From Pseudomonadota bacterium (lineage in GTDB: Bacteria > Pseudomonadota > Gammaproteobacteria > Steroidobacterales > Steroidobacteraceae), in NCBI GenBank assembly GCA_021808195.1, contig JAKBCE010000005.1, forward strand, positions 1 to 64,000: a DNA stretch of 64,000 nt. Direction: 5' to 3'. The position numbers were made by a program, and so were the translations under genes. This document shows positions 17,002 through 26,907 of the stretch, one piece after another. The notes below the pieces were generated by a model. It was given only the letters and a program-made list of their open reading frames with translations, did no database searches and was not told the DNA's origin. Position 1 is the stretch's first letter. Each line of letters begins with the position of its first letter.

Positions 17002-17763
17002 ACTGACCGAACATGTGCTTCGATGCTGCAACCGGCACCAACGAGGCATGCGACGGCCGCCCAATTCAATATGACCTAACATCACTGGGTGGCGGCGCTA
17101 TTCAATATGACGCATGGAGGGCATTCCTTTGCGACGATACATTATCGCCGCAGATGAGTCCTCGACGGCGCTGACTTGCGCTTCCGACCAGCACGATCAC
17201 AAGGGACGACGAGGCGGTGTTTAGACTGTACGGTGTGAAATCGCAGGGCCCGCGCGGCGCCGCCCGAACTTTTCAGTACCGTGCTCGCTCTCCGACCGCC
17301 CTAGGGACTGCGATTGGATCTCGAAACTCAGTTGCTGATGAGTGCCGCGACTCGGGAACATATTGAACAACAATGGCATGCTTTGCCGCAGCGAGGCAGA
17401 TATTGCTTGTCGCGCCTCATCAGCGTTGCCGCCATGACATGGACCGCCAAGGTCGGAATCGATCGAGTCTCGGATGCGACGAGAGCCGAAAATGAGCGTG
17501 CGGCGCGGAAGAACGCCGATATTTGGGCGGGGTTTCTGCCGTAGCTCGCAGCGCGCGGGAGACTGCTGGCACTCGCAGGTGAAATTGAGAAGTCGGCTGG
17601 AGGCGTGACTTCCGTCCACCCCGTTATGGCTGCTTCGGTCGAGCAGCCGCCGCGACAGATTCGTGAGTATTGCGCTTTGTACTGAGTTGACTGGGGGAGA
17701 CGGCCCGGGAGTGTCTGCTCACGTCCCGGGCCGATCTTCATGGCTTACGCCCCAGCCGTCGAC
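17002..17763. other. Non-coding gap of 760 bases with a 12-bp direct repeat
   Basis: No open frame here has believable protein character; frames near 17221-17619 on either strand are short, lack ribosome sites and show no family motif. Two copies of a 12-base repeat lie near the start (17064-17111). The region separates the MarR-GNAT gene from a convergent peptidase gene and may hold the remains of a lost gene or mobile element. Confidence 0.45.
17064..17111. repeat. Two direct copies of ATTCAATATGAC
   Basis: ATTCAATATGAC occurs at 17064-17075 and again at 17100-17111, both preceded by a GGC-rich stretch (GGCGGC-like). Read on the other strand, each is GTCATATTGAAT. Multiple short repeats at one end are a habit of IS21-type elements, so this may be an orphan insertion-sequence end; a regulator site is the alternative. 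No transposase is present. Confidence 0.35.
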
Positions 17764-19341
17764 TCACTTCACATTATCGGTGCTCTTGATGAATTGCACG
17801 ATGTTGTGGTGCAGTGACCTCAGCGCCGGAACGTGCACGTATATCATGTGGCCCGTGCGGTAGTAGTGATATTCGATGTTGGCTTGCAGGCTGGGCGGAA
17901 TCTGCAAATGATGCATCTCAAACCAGCCCTCGTAGAATGGCGTCGAGATGTCGAAATACCCGCCGTTGACCATGATTTTCAGGAGTGGATCGCGCTTCAT
18001 CGCGACCGCCAGATCGGGTAGGACATTCGGCAGCTGAATCAATGGATGACTGGCGCCGGGTGGCTGATGACGATAATCCCAGCTACTGTAAATGGGAATT
18101 TCCAGCCTGTAGTTCAGGCTTTGATCGTAGTGCAGGGTGGTGCGTGCATAGGTATTGAATGCCGACAGGTACGCCGAGCTGATTGCTGCGCTTTGCGGAT
18201 CATATGACGCTTCCTCGCTGAGCGGGTTCAGGGTCGGGCCGGTGAAGCGCGTATCGAGCGTTCCGGTCGTCAGATCTTCGTTAGCGAGGAGCTCCTTCTG
18301 GAATGCGCCATATTCGATGCGAAGGTCTGACTTCAGCAGATACCGAACCGAAAGGCCGGTGTAGTCGTGCAGCTTCTCAGCGATCGCTTGCCGATGAGCG
18401 CTCGAGAGGCTGTTCCCTCGCATCAGTGCGAGCGTGTACTCATGGGTGGCGAAATGTTCAACCTGCTGTAGGAAAGGCAGGAGGTGCTGCGGTTCATTCG
18501 GAAGCCGGTGATGATACCATGCGGTCGCTGCGTAGCTCGGAAGCGCAACAATGTAGGGCAGATCGACCGAGGGATTTAGTTTTGGATCGTCCGGCATCAG
18601 GTCCCAGTTCAGGATGTCGGATAACAAGACGACGCCATTCAGATCGATGCTCTCATGCTCGAGCGCGAGTGGCAGGGCGGCCGCGCGCATCGTTCCGTAG
18701 CTCTCGCCGATGAGATATTTCGGTGAATTCCAGCGATTATATTTCGATAGAAATTCACGGATGAATGTTGCGAACGCATGCACATCCTGATCGACGCCAT
18801 AGAACTTCTGGGCGGCATCGGGACCCGCAATGCGACCGAAGCCGGTGCCGGGCGCATCCACGAAGACCAGATCGCTTGCATCGAGCAGGCTGAACTGATT
18901 GCTGACGATCTGGTACGGCGCCGCTGGCGTGTGTGTGTGGTCGGCAGTCACCACCCGCACGGGACCAAAGGCTCCCATGTGCAGCCAGACCGTGGAGGAA
19001 CCGGGGCCGCCGTTGAACAGGAACGTGATGGGACGGTCAGCCGCATGGACGCCACGCTTGAAGTACGCGACATAGAACATCTCGGCTTCGGCGGTGGGAT
19101 TCTTCGTGTCATCGGCTGGTGCGTAACGCTTCCAGCCCTTCGCATGAACGACCAGGGTGCCGGCGATGGCGCGATAGGGAATCCGCACCCCGTGCACGAT
19201 GACTGAACCGCTGCTGTTCACTGCGGTCGCCTTGAATTGCGGGCCAGCCGGCGCGGGCGCACGGGCGGCTGCACTACCTTGGGCATGGCTGATGCCGCTG
19301 CAGCAGCTGAAGACCAAAACGGCAAGCAAAATCTTCTTCAT
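17764..19341 (-). CDS. Exported serine carboxypeptidase, S10 family
   Basis: 525 residues. A signal peptide ends at ISHA-QG (residue 20). Catalytic features: oxyanion/substrate loop FNGGPGSSTVW (109-119), nucleophile Ser214 in IGESYGTMRA, an Asp in NGGYFDISTPF and a His in YRTGHMIYVH, completing the Ser-Asp-His triad. The family removes C-terminal residues from peptides at low pH; bacterial members are periplasmic or secreted. Length and triad are complete. It is transcribed toward the empty 17 kb gap, behind pepN on the same strand but 325 bases away, so it probably has its own promoter. Its close position to pepN suggests peptide scavenging, though the two need not be linked. Confidence 0.88.
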   Translation of the reverse strand: MKKILLAVLVFSCCSGISHAQGSAAARAPAPAGPQFKATAVNSSGSVIVHGVRIPYRAIAGTLVVHAKGWKRYAPADDTKNPTAEAEMFYVAYFKRGVHAADRPITFLFNGGPGSSTVWLHMGAFGPVRVVTADHTHTPAAPYQIVSNQFSLLDASDLVFVDAPGTGFGRIAGPDAAQKFYGVDQDVHAFATFIREFLSKYNRWNSPKYLIGESYGTMRAAALPLALEHESIDLNGVVLLSDILNWDLMPDDPKLNPSVDLPYIVALPSYAATAWYHHRLPNEPQHLLPFLQQVEHFATHEYTLALMRGNSLSSAHRQAIAEKLHDYTGLSVRYLLKSDLRIEYGAFQKELLANEDLTTGTLDTRFTGPTLNPLSEEASYDPQSAAISSAYLSAFNTYARTTLHYDQSLNYRLEIPIYSSWDYRHQPPGASHPLIQLPNVLPDLAVAMKRDPLLKIMVNGGYFDISTPFYEGWFEMHHLQIPPSLQANIEYHYYRTGHMIYVHVPALRSLHHNIVQFIKSTDNVK

Positions 19342-19666
19342 CGTGTGTTGTTCCTGCAGGTAATCCCGGACGAGGCCTGCCGCTCAGTGCGCGGACGAGC
19401 CGCTCTGCTTTATACCCCAATCGCGCCCGGGCGCATCAGTGGGATGCACGGTATCCGGCTGCGCTGCCCCTGCGCCGTCCGCGTGCGCTGCGACGGCTTG
19501 AACAATATTCGTTGTGGATCGAGGCGTGTGTCTCGACAGGAGCGGGTGGCAGAGTATTCGGCGGACAAGACCGCGGCGTGCCCTGCGCCGCATGCATTTG
19601 GGACGCCATTCGCATTCGAACCGTGCCGCCTCAACAACGTCGGGCCTCAACGCGGATCGCACTCGC
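19342..19666. other. Gap between pepN and the S10 peptidase gene
   Basis: 325 bases holding the presumed promoter of the S10 peptidase gene (minus strand). No open frame, hairpin or repeat stood out. Confidence 0.4.
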
Positions 19667-22327
19667 TCACGCCGCGAGGCTCCGTCCCGCAGTCTCGAGG
19701 GTATTGCGGCTCAATCGTGGTGCAGCCAAGATGCGCTCGAGCGCCGCGCGCATCTTTTCGCGCCGCATCAGATCCATCCGTCGCCATTGACCGAGAGGGG
19801 CGACCAGCTTGGCAGCAACCTGAGGGTTGAGCGGATCGACGGCAAGGATGATGTCGGCAAGGAATTCGTATCCCGCGCCCGAGGCGATGTGAAACCGCAC
19901 TGGGTTGCCGATCGAGAAGCTTCCGGCTAGGGCGCGCACCCGATTCGGGTTGCGCAGGTCGAAATCTGGGTGGGCGCTGAGAGCCCGTACCGCGAGGGGT
20001 GTATCCGGCAGGGTTGACAGGGCTTGGATCGCAAACCATTTGTCGAGCACCAGCGCATCGGTCCGCCACCGGCTGTGGAATGCCGATTGCGCCTCCGCGC
20101 GCTCTGGGCAGTCGACGTTGGAGAGGATCGCGAGCGCAGCGAGCACGTCTGTCATGTTTGCGTCGCGGTCGAACTGATCCTTCGCGCGCGCGATGCTGTC
20201 TGACTGGCCGGCCGCCACCAGATATGCAAGGCAGACGTTGCGCAATGCGCGACGACCGATCGCCGCACCGTCGACCCGATAAGGCCCAGGATCGGCGAGT
20301 CGCTCATACAAGGTGCTTAACTCCCTGTGCAGAACCGTGCCGATGCGCGAGCGGGCCGCTTCGCGTGCGGCATGAATCGCCTCCGGATCGACAATTTCCT
20401 GCTGGTCGGCGAGATAGGCCTCGCTCGGCAATGAAAGCGCTTCCGCCGCAAACGCCGGGTCGGCCTCGCCGGCCGCCAGAGTCGCCGCCGCAACCGCTAT
20501 AATGCTGGGATCCAGAGCCGGTGTTTGCTCACCACGCCAGGATGCGGCCATCGCCAGCAGCGCTTCGCTTGCGAACCGTTGGCCGGCGTCCCAGCGCACG
20601 AGCGGATCGGCGTCATGCGTGGCTAGAAATTTCAGCTGTTCCGAACGGAGCCCGCTCACGCGCACCGGCGCTGAAAATCCGCGTAGCACGGACGGCACTG
20701 GCCGAACCGCCACGTTCTCGAAGACGAAGTGGTTTTGCGTCTCCTGTGCGAGCAGCACCCGAGTGCTCGGGCCCGCTGCCGGTTCGCCGGCGAGCTGCAG
20801 CGGTATCTCTCGGCCGTGCGGATCCAGCAGTCCGATCGCAAGAGGCACCACCAACGGCTGCTTTTGCGGTTGCCCCGGCGTGGGCGGCGTGCGTTGCGTA
20901 ACGTTCAATACATAGCGCTGATTATCCGGATCGTAGTCCTCGGTGATAGTGAGTTCCGGAGTGCCCGCCTGGTGGTACCAGAGCTTGAATCGGCTGAGAT
21001 CGAAACCCGAGGCATCGGCCATCGCTGCGACGAAATCGTCGATTGTGACGGCTTGATTGTCGTGTCGCGCGAAATAAAGGTCCATGCCGCGTCGGAACGC
21101 CGCTTGTCCGATGACGGTGGCCATCATGCGGATCACTTCTGCGCCCTTGTTGTACACCGTCGCGGTGTAGAAGTTATCAATCGCCTGATAGTGATCAGGC
21201 TGCACGGGATGTGCGAGCGGTCCTGCATCTTCCCGGAACTGCGCCGTGCGCAACAGACGCACATCGGCGATGCGCTTTACCGCGCGCGATCCCTGGTCCA
21301 TCGAGAATTCCTGGTCGCGGTAGACCGTGAGTCCTTCCTTCAAAGACAGTTGAAACCAGTCGCGGCAGGTGACTCGATTGCCGGTCCAATTGTGAAAATA
21401 TTCGTGGGCGATGACGGATTCGATGCCCTGATAATCGGCGTCGGTCGCAGTCTGCGGGTTTGCGAGTACGCATCGAGTGTTGAAAATGTTGAGACCCTTG
21501 TTCTCCATCGCGCCCATGTTGAAGTCGGATACGGCGGCGATATTGAACACGTCGAGGTCGTATTCGAGTCCGAAGCGCTCTTCATCCCAGCGCATGGCCG
21601 CCTTGAGCGATTGCATGGCGTGCGAGCAGCGCTCCTCGTCGCCGGCTCTGACCCAGATCGCCAGTGCCACCTCGCGACCCGACCGGGTCGTAAACCGGTC
21701 ACGTACCGCGACCAGCTGACCTGCGACCAAGGCAAACAGATAGCAGGGTTTGGGGTGTGGGTCAGTCCAGGTGATACGGTGTCGTCCGTCGGGGAGCAAC
21801 TCGGTCGGACCGGGATTGCCGTTCGAAAGCATCACCGGACAGGCTGTGCGATCGGCGGTAATAGTGACGGTATAGCGGGCCATGACGTCCGGCCGGTCCG
21901 GGAAATAGGTGATGCGCCGGAAGCCTTCGGCCTCGCATTGCGTGAAGAAGGCGGCATTCGAGACATACAGACCCGAGAGCTCGGTATTGGCTGCTGGGTC
22001 GATGACAGTCTCGATCTCGAGACTGCAGCGATCCGGTACGGCGTCAATGACGAGTGTCGTACCGTCCAATCGCCAACGGCCGCTGTCCAGAGCGAGGCCA
22101 TCGAGTGAGATGGCGAGTATTGGCTGCCCGTCGCCATCCAGCCGAAGAGCCTCCTGAGCCCCGCTCGTGCCGTTGCGCCGAAGCGCCAAGCGGGATCGCA
22201 CCCGGGTGGCATGGCTGTCCAGGACAAACTCAAGCTGAACCGTGTCGACGAAGAACGGCGGCGGGCGGTAATCGATAAGTCGGGTTTCGTTTGGCACGGC
22301 AACGGCTGGGGCGCAAGGTTCGGGCAT
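19667..22327 (-). CDS. pepN: Aminopeptidase N (M1 family, E. coli PepN type)
   Basis: 886 residues, close to the 870 of E. coli PepN. The substrate motif GAMEN is at 272-276, the zinc site HEYFH at 308-312 with the third ligand Glu331 in LSLKEGLTVYRDQEFS, and the C-terminal helical domain is complete (ending in GRSLAA). This cytoplasmic zinc enzyme removes N-terminal residues in peptide turnover. Sequence runs such as YLFALVAGQL, YQGIESVIAHEYFHNW and TVYNKGAEVIRMM are strongly conserved in the PepN subfamily. The ribosome site before the ATG is weak. It is divergent from an amidase gene. Confidence 0.95.
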   Translation of the reverse strand: MPEPCAPAVAVPNETRLIDYRPPPFFVDTVQLEFVLDSHATRVRSRLALRRNGTSGAQEALRLDGDGQPILAISLDGLALDSGRWRLDGTTLVIDAVPDRCSLEIETVIDPAANTELSGLYVSNAAFFTQCEAEGFRRITYFPDRPDVMARYTVTITADRTACPVMLSNGNPGPTELLPDGRHRITWTDPHPKPCYLFALVAGQLVAVRDRFTTRSGREVALAIWVRAGDEERCSHAMQSLKAAMRWDEERFGLEYDLDVFNIAAVSDFNMGAMENKGLNIFNTRCVLANPQTATDADYQGIESVIAHEYFHNWTGNRVTCRDWFQLSLKEGLTVYRDQEFSMDQGSRAVKRIADVRLLRTAQFREDAGPLAHPVQPDHYQAIDNFYTATVYNKGAEVIRMMATVIGQAAFRRGMDLYFARHDNQAVTIDDFVAAMADASGFDLSRFKLWYHQAGTPELTITEDYDPDNQRYVLNVTQRTPPTPGQPQKQPLVVPLAIGLLDPHGREIPLQLAGEPAAGPSTRVLLAQETQNHFVFENVAVRPVPSVLRGFSAPVRVSGLRSEQLKFLATHDADPLVRWDAGQRFASEALLAMAASWRGEQTPALDPSIIAVAAATLAAGEADPAFAAEALSLPSEAYLADQQEIVDPEAIHAAREAARSRIGTVLHRELSTLYERLADPGPYRVDGAAIGRRALRNVCLAYLVAAGQSDSIARAKDQFDRDANMTDVLAALAILSNVDCPERAEAQSAFHSRWRTDALVLDKWFAIQALSTLPDTPLAVRALSAHPDFDLRNPNRVRALAGSFSIGNPVRFHIASGAGYEFLADIILAVDPLNPQVAAKLVAPLGQWRRMDLMRREKMRAALERILAAPRLSRNTLETAGRSLAA

Positions 22328-22642
22328 GATTTTTGGGGTTCGAGGTGCAACGCTGGCGCGGTACTAGCATACCTTGAATAGTTCATAGGGTAACCCAGGG
22401 GCTCTGCCAAGGAGAGCGGCCAGGTGCGCCGGTTCTGCGTCGTATCGGCACGGGCTGACTTGCGACTGCCGCTCATAGGTGACACGCTCCGGTACTCTGC
22501 GTTCAGTCGTGACTCTCGCCATCCGCCGCGCGGACTTCAGCGCCGCCACGGCTTAGTGCGAGGAGGCTGACCTCTGGTAGCGCGCTGCAGCACCTCATAG
22601 GATGAGAACTGCAATCATCCGCCGGGTGAACGGAGAGCCCCA
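22328..22642. other. Divergent promoter region, pepN / amidase
   Basis: 315 bases between divergent starts. GGAGAG at 22630-22635 is the ribosome site of the amidase. No operator-like palindrome was recognised. Confidence 0.4.
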
Positions 22643-24016
22643 ATGAAGACCCTTGCTGGACTGGCTCGTGAGCTGGAAGACGGCACCGCCACGAGCCGCC
22701 AACTGGTGGAGGCGTGTCTGGAGAGGATCACTGACTCTGCAGGAGAGGGAGGGCGGACTTTCTTGACGGTCCACGCAGATGCCGCCCGGGCTGCCGCCGA
22801 TTATTATGATGCCCTTCGAGCTCACGGTCTGGCGCCCAGTCGGTGGGCGGGCATTCCTGTGTCGATCAAGGACCTGTTTGATGTCGCCGGCGAGGTGACC
22901 GCCGCGGGCTCGCAGTTGCTGCGCGCAGAACCGCCCGCCGCAAGAGACTCGGCCGCCGTCGCGCGCCTGCGCGCGGCCGGCTTCATCCTGATCGGTCGCA
23001 CGAATATGACCGAGTTTGCCTACTCGGGGCTGGGCCTCAATCCGCATTACGGCACTCCGCTCAATCCTTTCGACAGACGGCATGGCCGCATTCCGGGCGG
23101 CTCGTCCTCGGGAGCTGCCATTTCGATCACGGACGCGATGGCATATGGGGCTCTGGGAACGGATACCGGGGGCTCCTGCAGGATTCCCGCGGCGTTCTGT
23201 GGCATCGTGGGCTTCAAACCGAGCGCTCACCGTGTGCCGCGCCGTGGCGTATTCCCGCTGTCACAGACTCTCGACTCGGTCGGACCCCTCGCCGCAACCG
23301 TGGACTGCTGTGCGGTGCTGGATGCGGTTCTGGCTGATGAGACAGACGCTGCGCTCCCGGCCGTGGCGCTACAGCAATGCAGACTGGCGATTCCGACGCG
23401 CTACGTCCTGGATTCGCTCGATCCGCAGGTGGCGAGCAGCTTCGAGCGCGCTATTGCCGAACTCAGCAGCGCTGGCGCAGCAATCTGCGAGATCCCGCTC
23501 GCAGCGCTGCAGGAATTGCCGGCCATTAATCGCAAGGGCGGCTTTCCTGCCGCCGAAGCCTATGCTCTGCACCGTGAGCGACTTGCCGCACACGGCTCTG
23601 ACCTTGATCCGAGGGTCGCCGCTCGCATCCTGTCCGGTCGGGAGCAAAGCGCCGCGGATTATCTCGATCTCAATCGCGCACGGCTCGATCTGCAGCGCCG
23701 TGTCGAGGCGCCGCTTGCAGATTTCGACGCGGCTCTCTTCCCGACATGCGCGATTGTCGCCCCGCTGCTGCAGGCGCTCGAGTCCGATGACGCCTACATT
23801 CGATACAATCATCTGGCGCTGCGCAACACGGCCGTAGTGAATTTTCTGGATCGTTGTGCCGTTTCACTTCCCTGCCACGAACCCGGCACCGCGCCCGTTG
23901 GGCTCATGATCATGGGGGCTCGCGGCGCAGACCGCCAGATCCTGGGCATCGCCTCTGCTATTGAGGCGAGATTGAGTGAGGTTCACCTGCCACTAGCGCA
24001 GAGACCGAAGTCCTGA
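22643..24016 (+). CDS. Amidase-signature family hydrolase
   Basis: 457 residues with the Ser-cisSer-Lys triad of the amidase signature family: Lys76 in VSIKDLFD, the GGSSSG loop (152-157) and nucleophile Ser178 in GTDTGGSCRIPAA. It would hydrolyse a small amide or ureide in the cytoplasm. The GatA role is unlikely because no gatB or gatC lies nearby and the C-terminal half differs from GatA. AtzF-like or indoleacetamide-type amidases are alternatives. The gene runs convergently toward a TonB receptor gene, which is followed divergently by an MFS carrier; these three might serve one substrate. Confidence 0.88.
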   Translation: MKTLAGLARELEDGTATSRQLVEACLERITDSAGEGGRTFLTVHADAARAAADYYDALRAHGLAPSRWAGIPVSIKDLFDVAGEVTAAGSQLLRAEPPAARDSAAVARLRAAGFILIGRTNMTEFAYSGLGLNPHYGTPLNPFDRRHGRIPGGSSSGAAISITDAMAYGALGTDTGGSCRIPAAFCGIVGFKPSAHRVPRRGVFPLSQTLDSVGPLAATVDCCAVLDAVLADETDAALPAVALQQCRLAIPTRYVLDSLDPQVASSFERAIAELSSAGAAICEIPLAALQELPAINRKGGFPAAEAYALHRERLAAHGSDLDPRVAARILSGREQSAADYLDLNRARLDLQRRVEAPLADFDAALFPTCAIVAPLLQALESDDAYIRYNHLALRNTAVVNFLDRCAVSLPCHEPGTAPVGLMIMGARGADRQILGIASAIEARLSEVHLPLAQRPKS

Positions 24017-24079
24017 TCCTTACGAATAGCACAGGACGCGTGTGGCGCGGCGGTAACCGAAAGGATTATCTCGCCTGCC

Positions 24080-24105
24080 CGCGAGAGCGTTGTGGAGCGC
24101 TCGCG
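24080..24105 (+). terminator. Imperfect hairpin between amidase and TonB receptor genes
   Basis: CGCGAG at 24080-24085 pairs with CTCGCG at 24100-24105, with flanking CC/GG able to extend the stem. It sits 64 bases after the amidase stop in a convergent gap. No T-run follows directly, so a bidirectional terminator is only a suggestion. Confidence 0.3.
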
Positions 24106-24236
24106 AGGGGCATTATTGGGCCCGCACCGTCTGCCGTGGCGGCTGTGACGGGCTGCGTCCGATGTAACGATTGTCGTTTCTCCATATGAGTGGGACGTCA
24201 GGCGCAGTGTGCCGCGATCACACAGCTTTGGTGTCC

Positions 24237-26576
24237 TTAAAAGGTGTACATGAAGTCAACGCCTATGGAGCGGGGTTTCTGGTAGAAGGAAACCCGCTGA
24301 CCCTCGCTGCCGGCGAAAGCGTAGGTCATCGGCCGGGTGTCCGTCAGGTTGGTTGCCCACACGCTGGCCTCCCAGTGCTGATCCGGATTGCGGATGCCGA
24401 TTCGCGCTCCCATGTCGTGCCCGTCTCCGAAAGTCGTCGGATCTCCCAAATAGGGATGGATCGCACTGACATACCGGTCATTTGCCTGGACGTACCCCAC
24501 GAGCCGCTTGGAGATCGGATGCTCGTAATTAACGATATAGCTGGCCGCGAAATCAGGGGCGTCTGGTAGCATTTGACCGACTTTGACTGGCGTGAAGAGC
24601 GCGAGCCCATTGTCACTGGTCAGGGTCTTAGTAACACGTGCATCAAGTTCTGTCGCGGCCAGATGAATCCGCAGGCCCCGGATCGGTGTCCAGTCGAACT
24701 CCGTCTCGATGCCGTCGATCCGCGCTCGGGGCACGTTGCCCAGTCCGGCGATGAGCGGCTGCGTGCCTACTGGCCCTGCCCAGAGCGACAAGCTCGACTG
24801 GCGATTACGGATTACGGAATCAAACACGTCGAGGTTCAGCTGCAGAGAATCTCCGAGGAAGCGGCTCTTGATGCCGAGCTCGCTGGTGAGATTGGTTTCC
24901 GGACTCACATATCCCCAGTCGACCTGAACTTGCGCGGGCTGGCCGTAGTAGATCCCGGATTTGTAGCCCGTTGCAACGCTGCCGTAGAGCAGCACTTGCG
25001 GCTTCAGATGATAGTCGATCCCCACTCGGTAGGATAGATTCTGGTTGGCCCGTGACTCGTTGAGCGCGGCGAGAACGGTATTGGGCAGGATTGGTCCACT
25101 GAAATTGTCTGCGGCATAGGTCAATAGTCCAGTGGGATCAACAGTGATGCCGTCGAAGGCGGCCGTATCGTGTGAGTAACGCAGGCCCGTCACCAGCGTC
25201 CAACGGCTCGACAAGTGGGTATCGGCGTTCGCGTACACTCCGGCGGACTGCTGCCGTTGAACGAAGTTCTCGGCCGTAATAGCCAGACCTCCCTGGGTCA
25301 TGTATGTGGCGAGCCCATATACGAACGTCCAGTCGAGTGCGTCGCGGTTGTGATACCAGTTCTGTGAATAGATGGCTCCTACGATCCAATTGACCGGCCC
25401 ATTATTGTTGGAGGTCAGGCGCACTTCCTGGCTCCATTGCCACTGCTGGAAATTCTTCGTCCAATTGTTGTCAGCGGCCGGGTAGCCGTCGTAATTGTCG
25501 AGGCTGTGATCTGAAAAATAGTCATAGGCGCTGATCGAAGTGAGCGTAAAGGCGGGCAAATGCACATGCAGTGTCGCCGCCGTGCCGCCCCCGATGTCGT
25601 CCTTGTAAAGCGGCAGGCCGCCGACCCGCACCCAGGTTCCCCCGGGAGGGCTGTCCATCAGCCCGGCAGTGGGGAAGGGCTCGGGCGGAATGAGTGCTTC
25701 GACATTTGGTGTGGATGGCGAGGACGGCGTCGAGTGATCATAAATCCAATGAAAATTCAGATTGACGCTCGTGATATCGTTCAGCTGCAGGTCGAATATC
25801 GCACGTGCTCCGCCCCGATCGATTTTGCCGTACCTGCGGCCCGTGGTGAGGTCTGTCTGATAGCCTTCGCCTTGGGTGGTGACGGTGGCAGCAAGCCGCG
25901 CCTTGACCCAATCATTCAAAGGTCCGCTCACCGCGCCTGTCGCCTCGAACGTATTCCAGCGACTGTAATTGACGTCGATATAGCCGCCCGGCCGACTGGT
26001 CGGCTGCGCGGAGATGATATTTATGGCGCCGCCGTCGGTGTTCTTACCATACAGCGTGCCCTGCGGGCCCTTGAGGATCTCGACTCGGGCGATGTCGTAC
26101 AGCGCGCCAGTGAGAAAGCCGGGAAAACTGGCGAATACCCCATCCAGATAGACGCCGACGCCACTGCTGTTATTGTTGTTGAAGTCGTCGAGACCGATGC
26201 CGCGCAGCAGAAATAACGGCGTGCTGTCGGTCTGCGCATTCATCGTGGAGAGGCTTGGATCAAGCATCGATAGATCGAGCGGCTGCTGGATACGCAGCGA
26301 CTGTACCGTCTGGCCGCTCACCGCTGTGAGCGCCATGCCGATGCTCTGCGCCGGCTCGGCCCGGCGAGTGGCGGTGACGACGATCTCACTGAGCTGACGC
26401 CGACTGGCTGAGGGGCGTCTCGCTCTGGCTCGAACGAGCCTGCGGGTAACGCGCCTCGCAACGGGGCCGGCTGGCCGCTCCTGAGCGCGGACGGGCGTGG
26501 GGAGAAGCGAGACGACCAATACGATGGCGGGCCACCCGAGCGGTCGGCGGCCTCGGCCCGGAAAACTGCTGAGCAT
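24237..26576 (-). CDS. TonB-dependent outer-membrane receptor
   Basis: 779 residues from the ATG at 26576-26574, which has AGGGGAG seven bases upstream; a longer frame to 26711 exists but lacks this. Signal peptide to about residue 31 (PTPVRA-Q), then an unusually arginine-rich linker (RRVTRRLVRARARRP), then the TonB-box/plug start EIVVTATRRAEP and plug (70-190, with GVGVYLDGVFASFPG and RVEILKGPQGTLYGKN). The barrel ends in Phe (DFMYTF). It imports an unknown ligand. Divergent from an MFS carrier gene with a palindrome in the gap, and convergent with the amidase. Confidence 0.9.
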   Translation of the reverse strand: MLSSFPGRGRRPLGWPAIVLVVSLLPTPVRAQERPAGPVARRVTRRLVRARARRPSASRRQLSEIVVTATRRAEPAQSIGMALTAVSGQTVQSLRIQQPLDLSMLDPSLSTMNAQTDSTPLFLLRGIGLDDFNNNNSSGVGVYLDGVFASFPGFLTGALYDIARVEILKGPQGTLYGKNTDGGAINIISAQPTSRPGGYIDVNYSRWNTFEATGAVSGPLNDWVKARLAATVTTQGEGYQTDLTTGRRYGKIDRGGARAIFDLQLNDITSVNLNFHWIYDHSTPSSPSTPNVEALIPPEPFPTAGLMDSPPGGTWVRVGGLPLYKDDIGGGTAATLHVHLPAFTLTSISAYDYFSDHSLDNYDGYPAADNNWTKNFQQWQWSQEVRLTSNNNGPVNWIVGAIYSQNWYHNRDALDWTFVYGLATYMTQGGLAITAENFVQRQQSAGVYANADTHLSSRWTLVTGLRYSHDTAAFDGITVDPTGLLTYAADNFSGPILPNTVLAALNESRANQNLSYRVGIDYHLKPQVLLYGSVATGYKSGIYYGQPAQVQVDWGYVSPETNLTSELGIKSRFLGDSLQLNLDVFDSVIRNRQSSLSLWAGPVGTQPLIAGLGNVPRARIDGIETEFDWTPIRGLRIHLAATELDARVTKTLTSDNGLALFTPVKVGQMLPDAPDFAASYIVNYEHPISKRLVGYVQANDRYVSAIHPYLGDPTTFGDGHDMGARIGIRNPDQHWEASVWATNLTDTRPMTYAFAGSEGQRVSFYQKPRSIGVDFMYTF

Positions 26577-26907
26577 GAACTCCCCTGTGGACCGAATCGG
26601 ACGGCTGAACGGCCCATCCGCTCCGCGCCATCTTTCCATGTGCCGGCGGCGTACTACCAGGGATAGTAGAGTGCTCCGGGGTTCGCCTCCCGGACAGGGC
26701 GACCAAGGCAATTGAAATGGCGAGTTGCCCGCGGCGGGGGGGGCGGTGCGATACCTCAGCAGACTGACCCCGAACGGATGAGGCGCGGCGGACTGGGAGA
26801 TCGGGGCGCCCCTGCGTGTGCCATCGATCCAGGTCGAGGAGAGGGACTCGATACTTTAGAGAGGTTTATCAGTAACCTACCGGTAGAAACTTTGGGGGGC
26901 CGTGGAT
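26577..26907. other. Divergent promoter region, TonB receptor / MFS carrier
   Basis: 331 bases. It contains a C/G-rich run (26735-26745), an AT-richer stretch around 26850-26875, and the palindrome CTACCGGTAG (separate entry). No gene is supported. Confidence 0.45.
26877..26886. promoter_or_regulatory. Perfect palindrome CTACCGGTAG, possible operator for the MFS gene
   Basis: A ten-base perfect palindrome lies 22 bases before the MFS start and just upstream of its GGGGGG ribosome site, directly behind a TTTATCAGTAAC stretch. The position is right for a repressor site; the regulator is unknown and none is encoded next to it. Confidence 0.35.

Noticed and set aside
20729..22108. 459-residue open frame on the plus strand
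   Set aside because: Antisense to pepN, whose zinc site and GAMEN motif leave no doubt; the frame is a GC-rich shadow.
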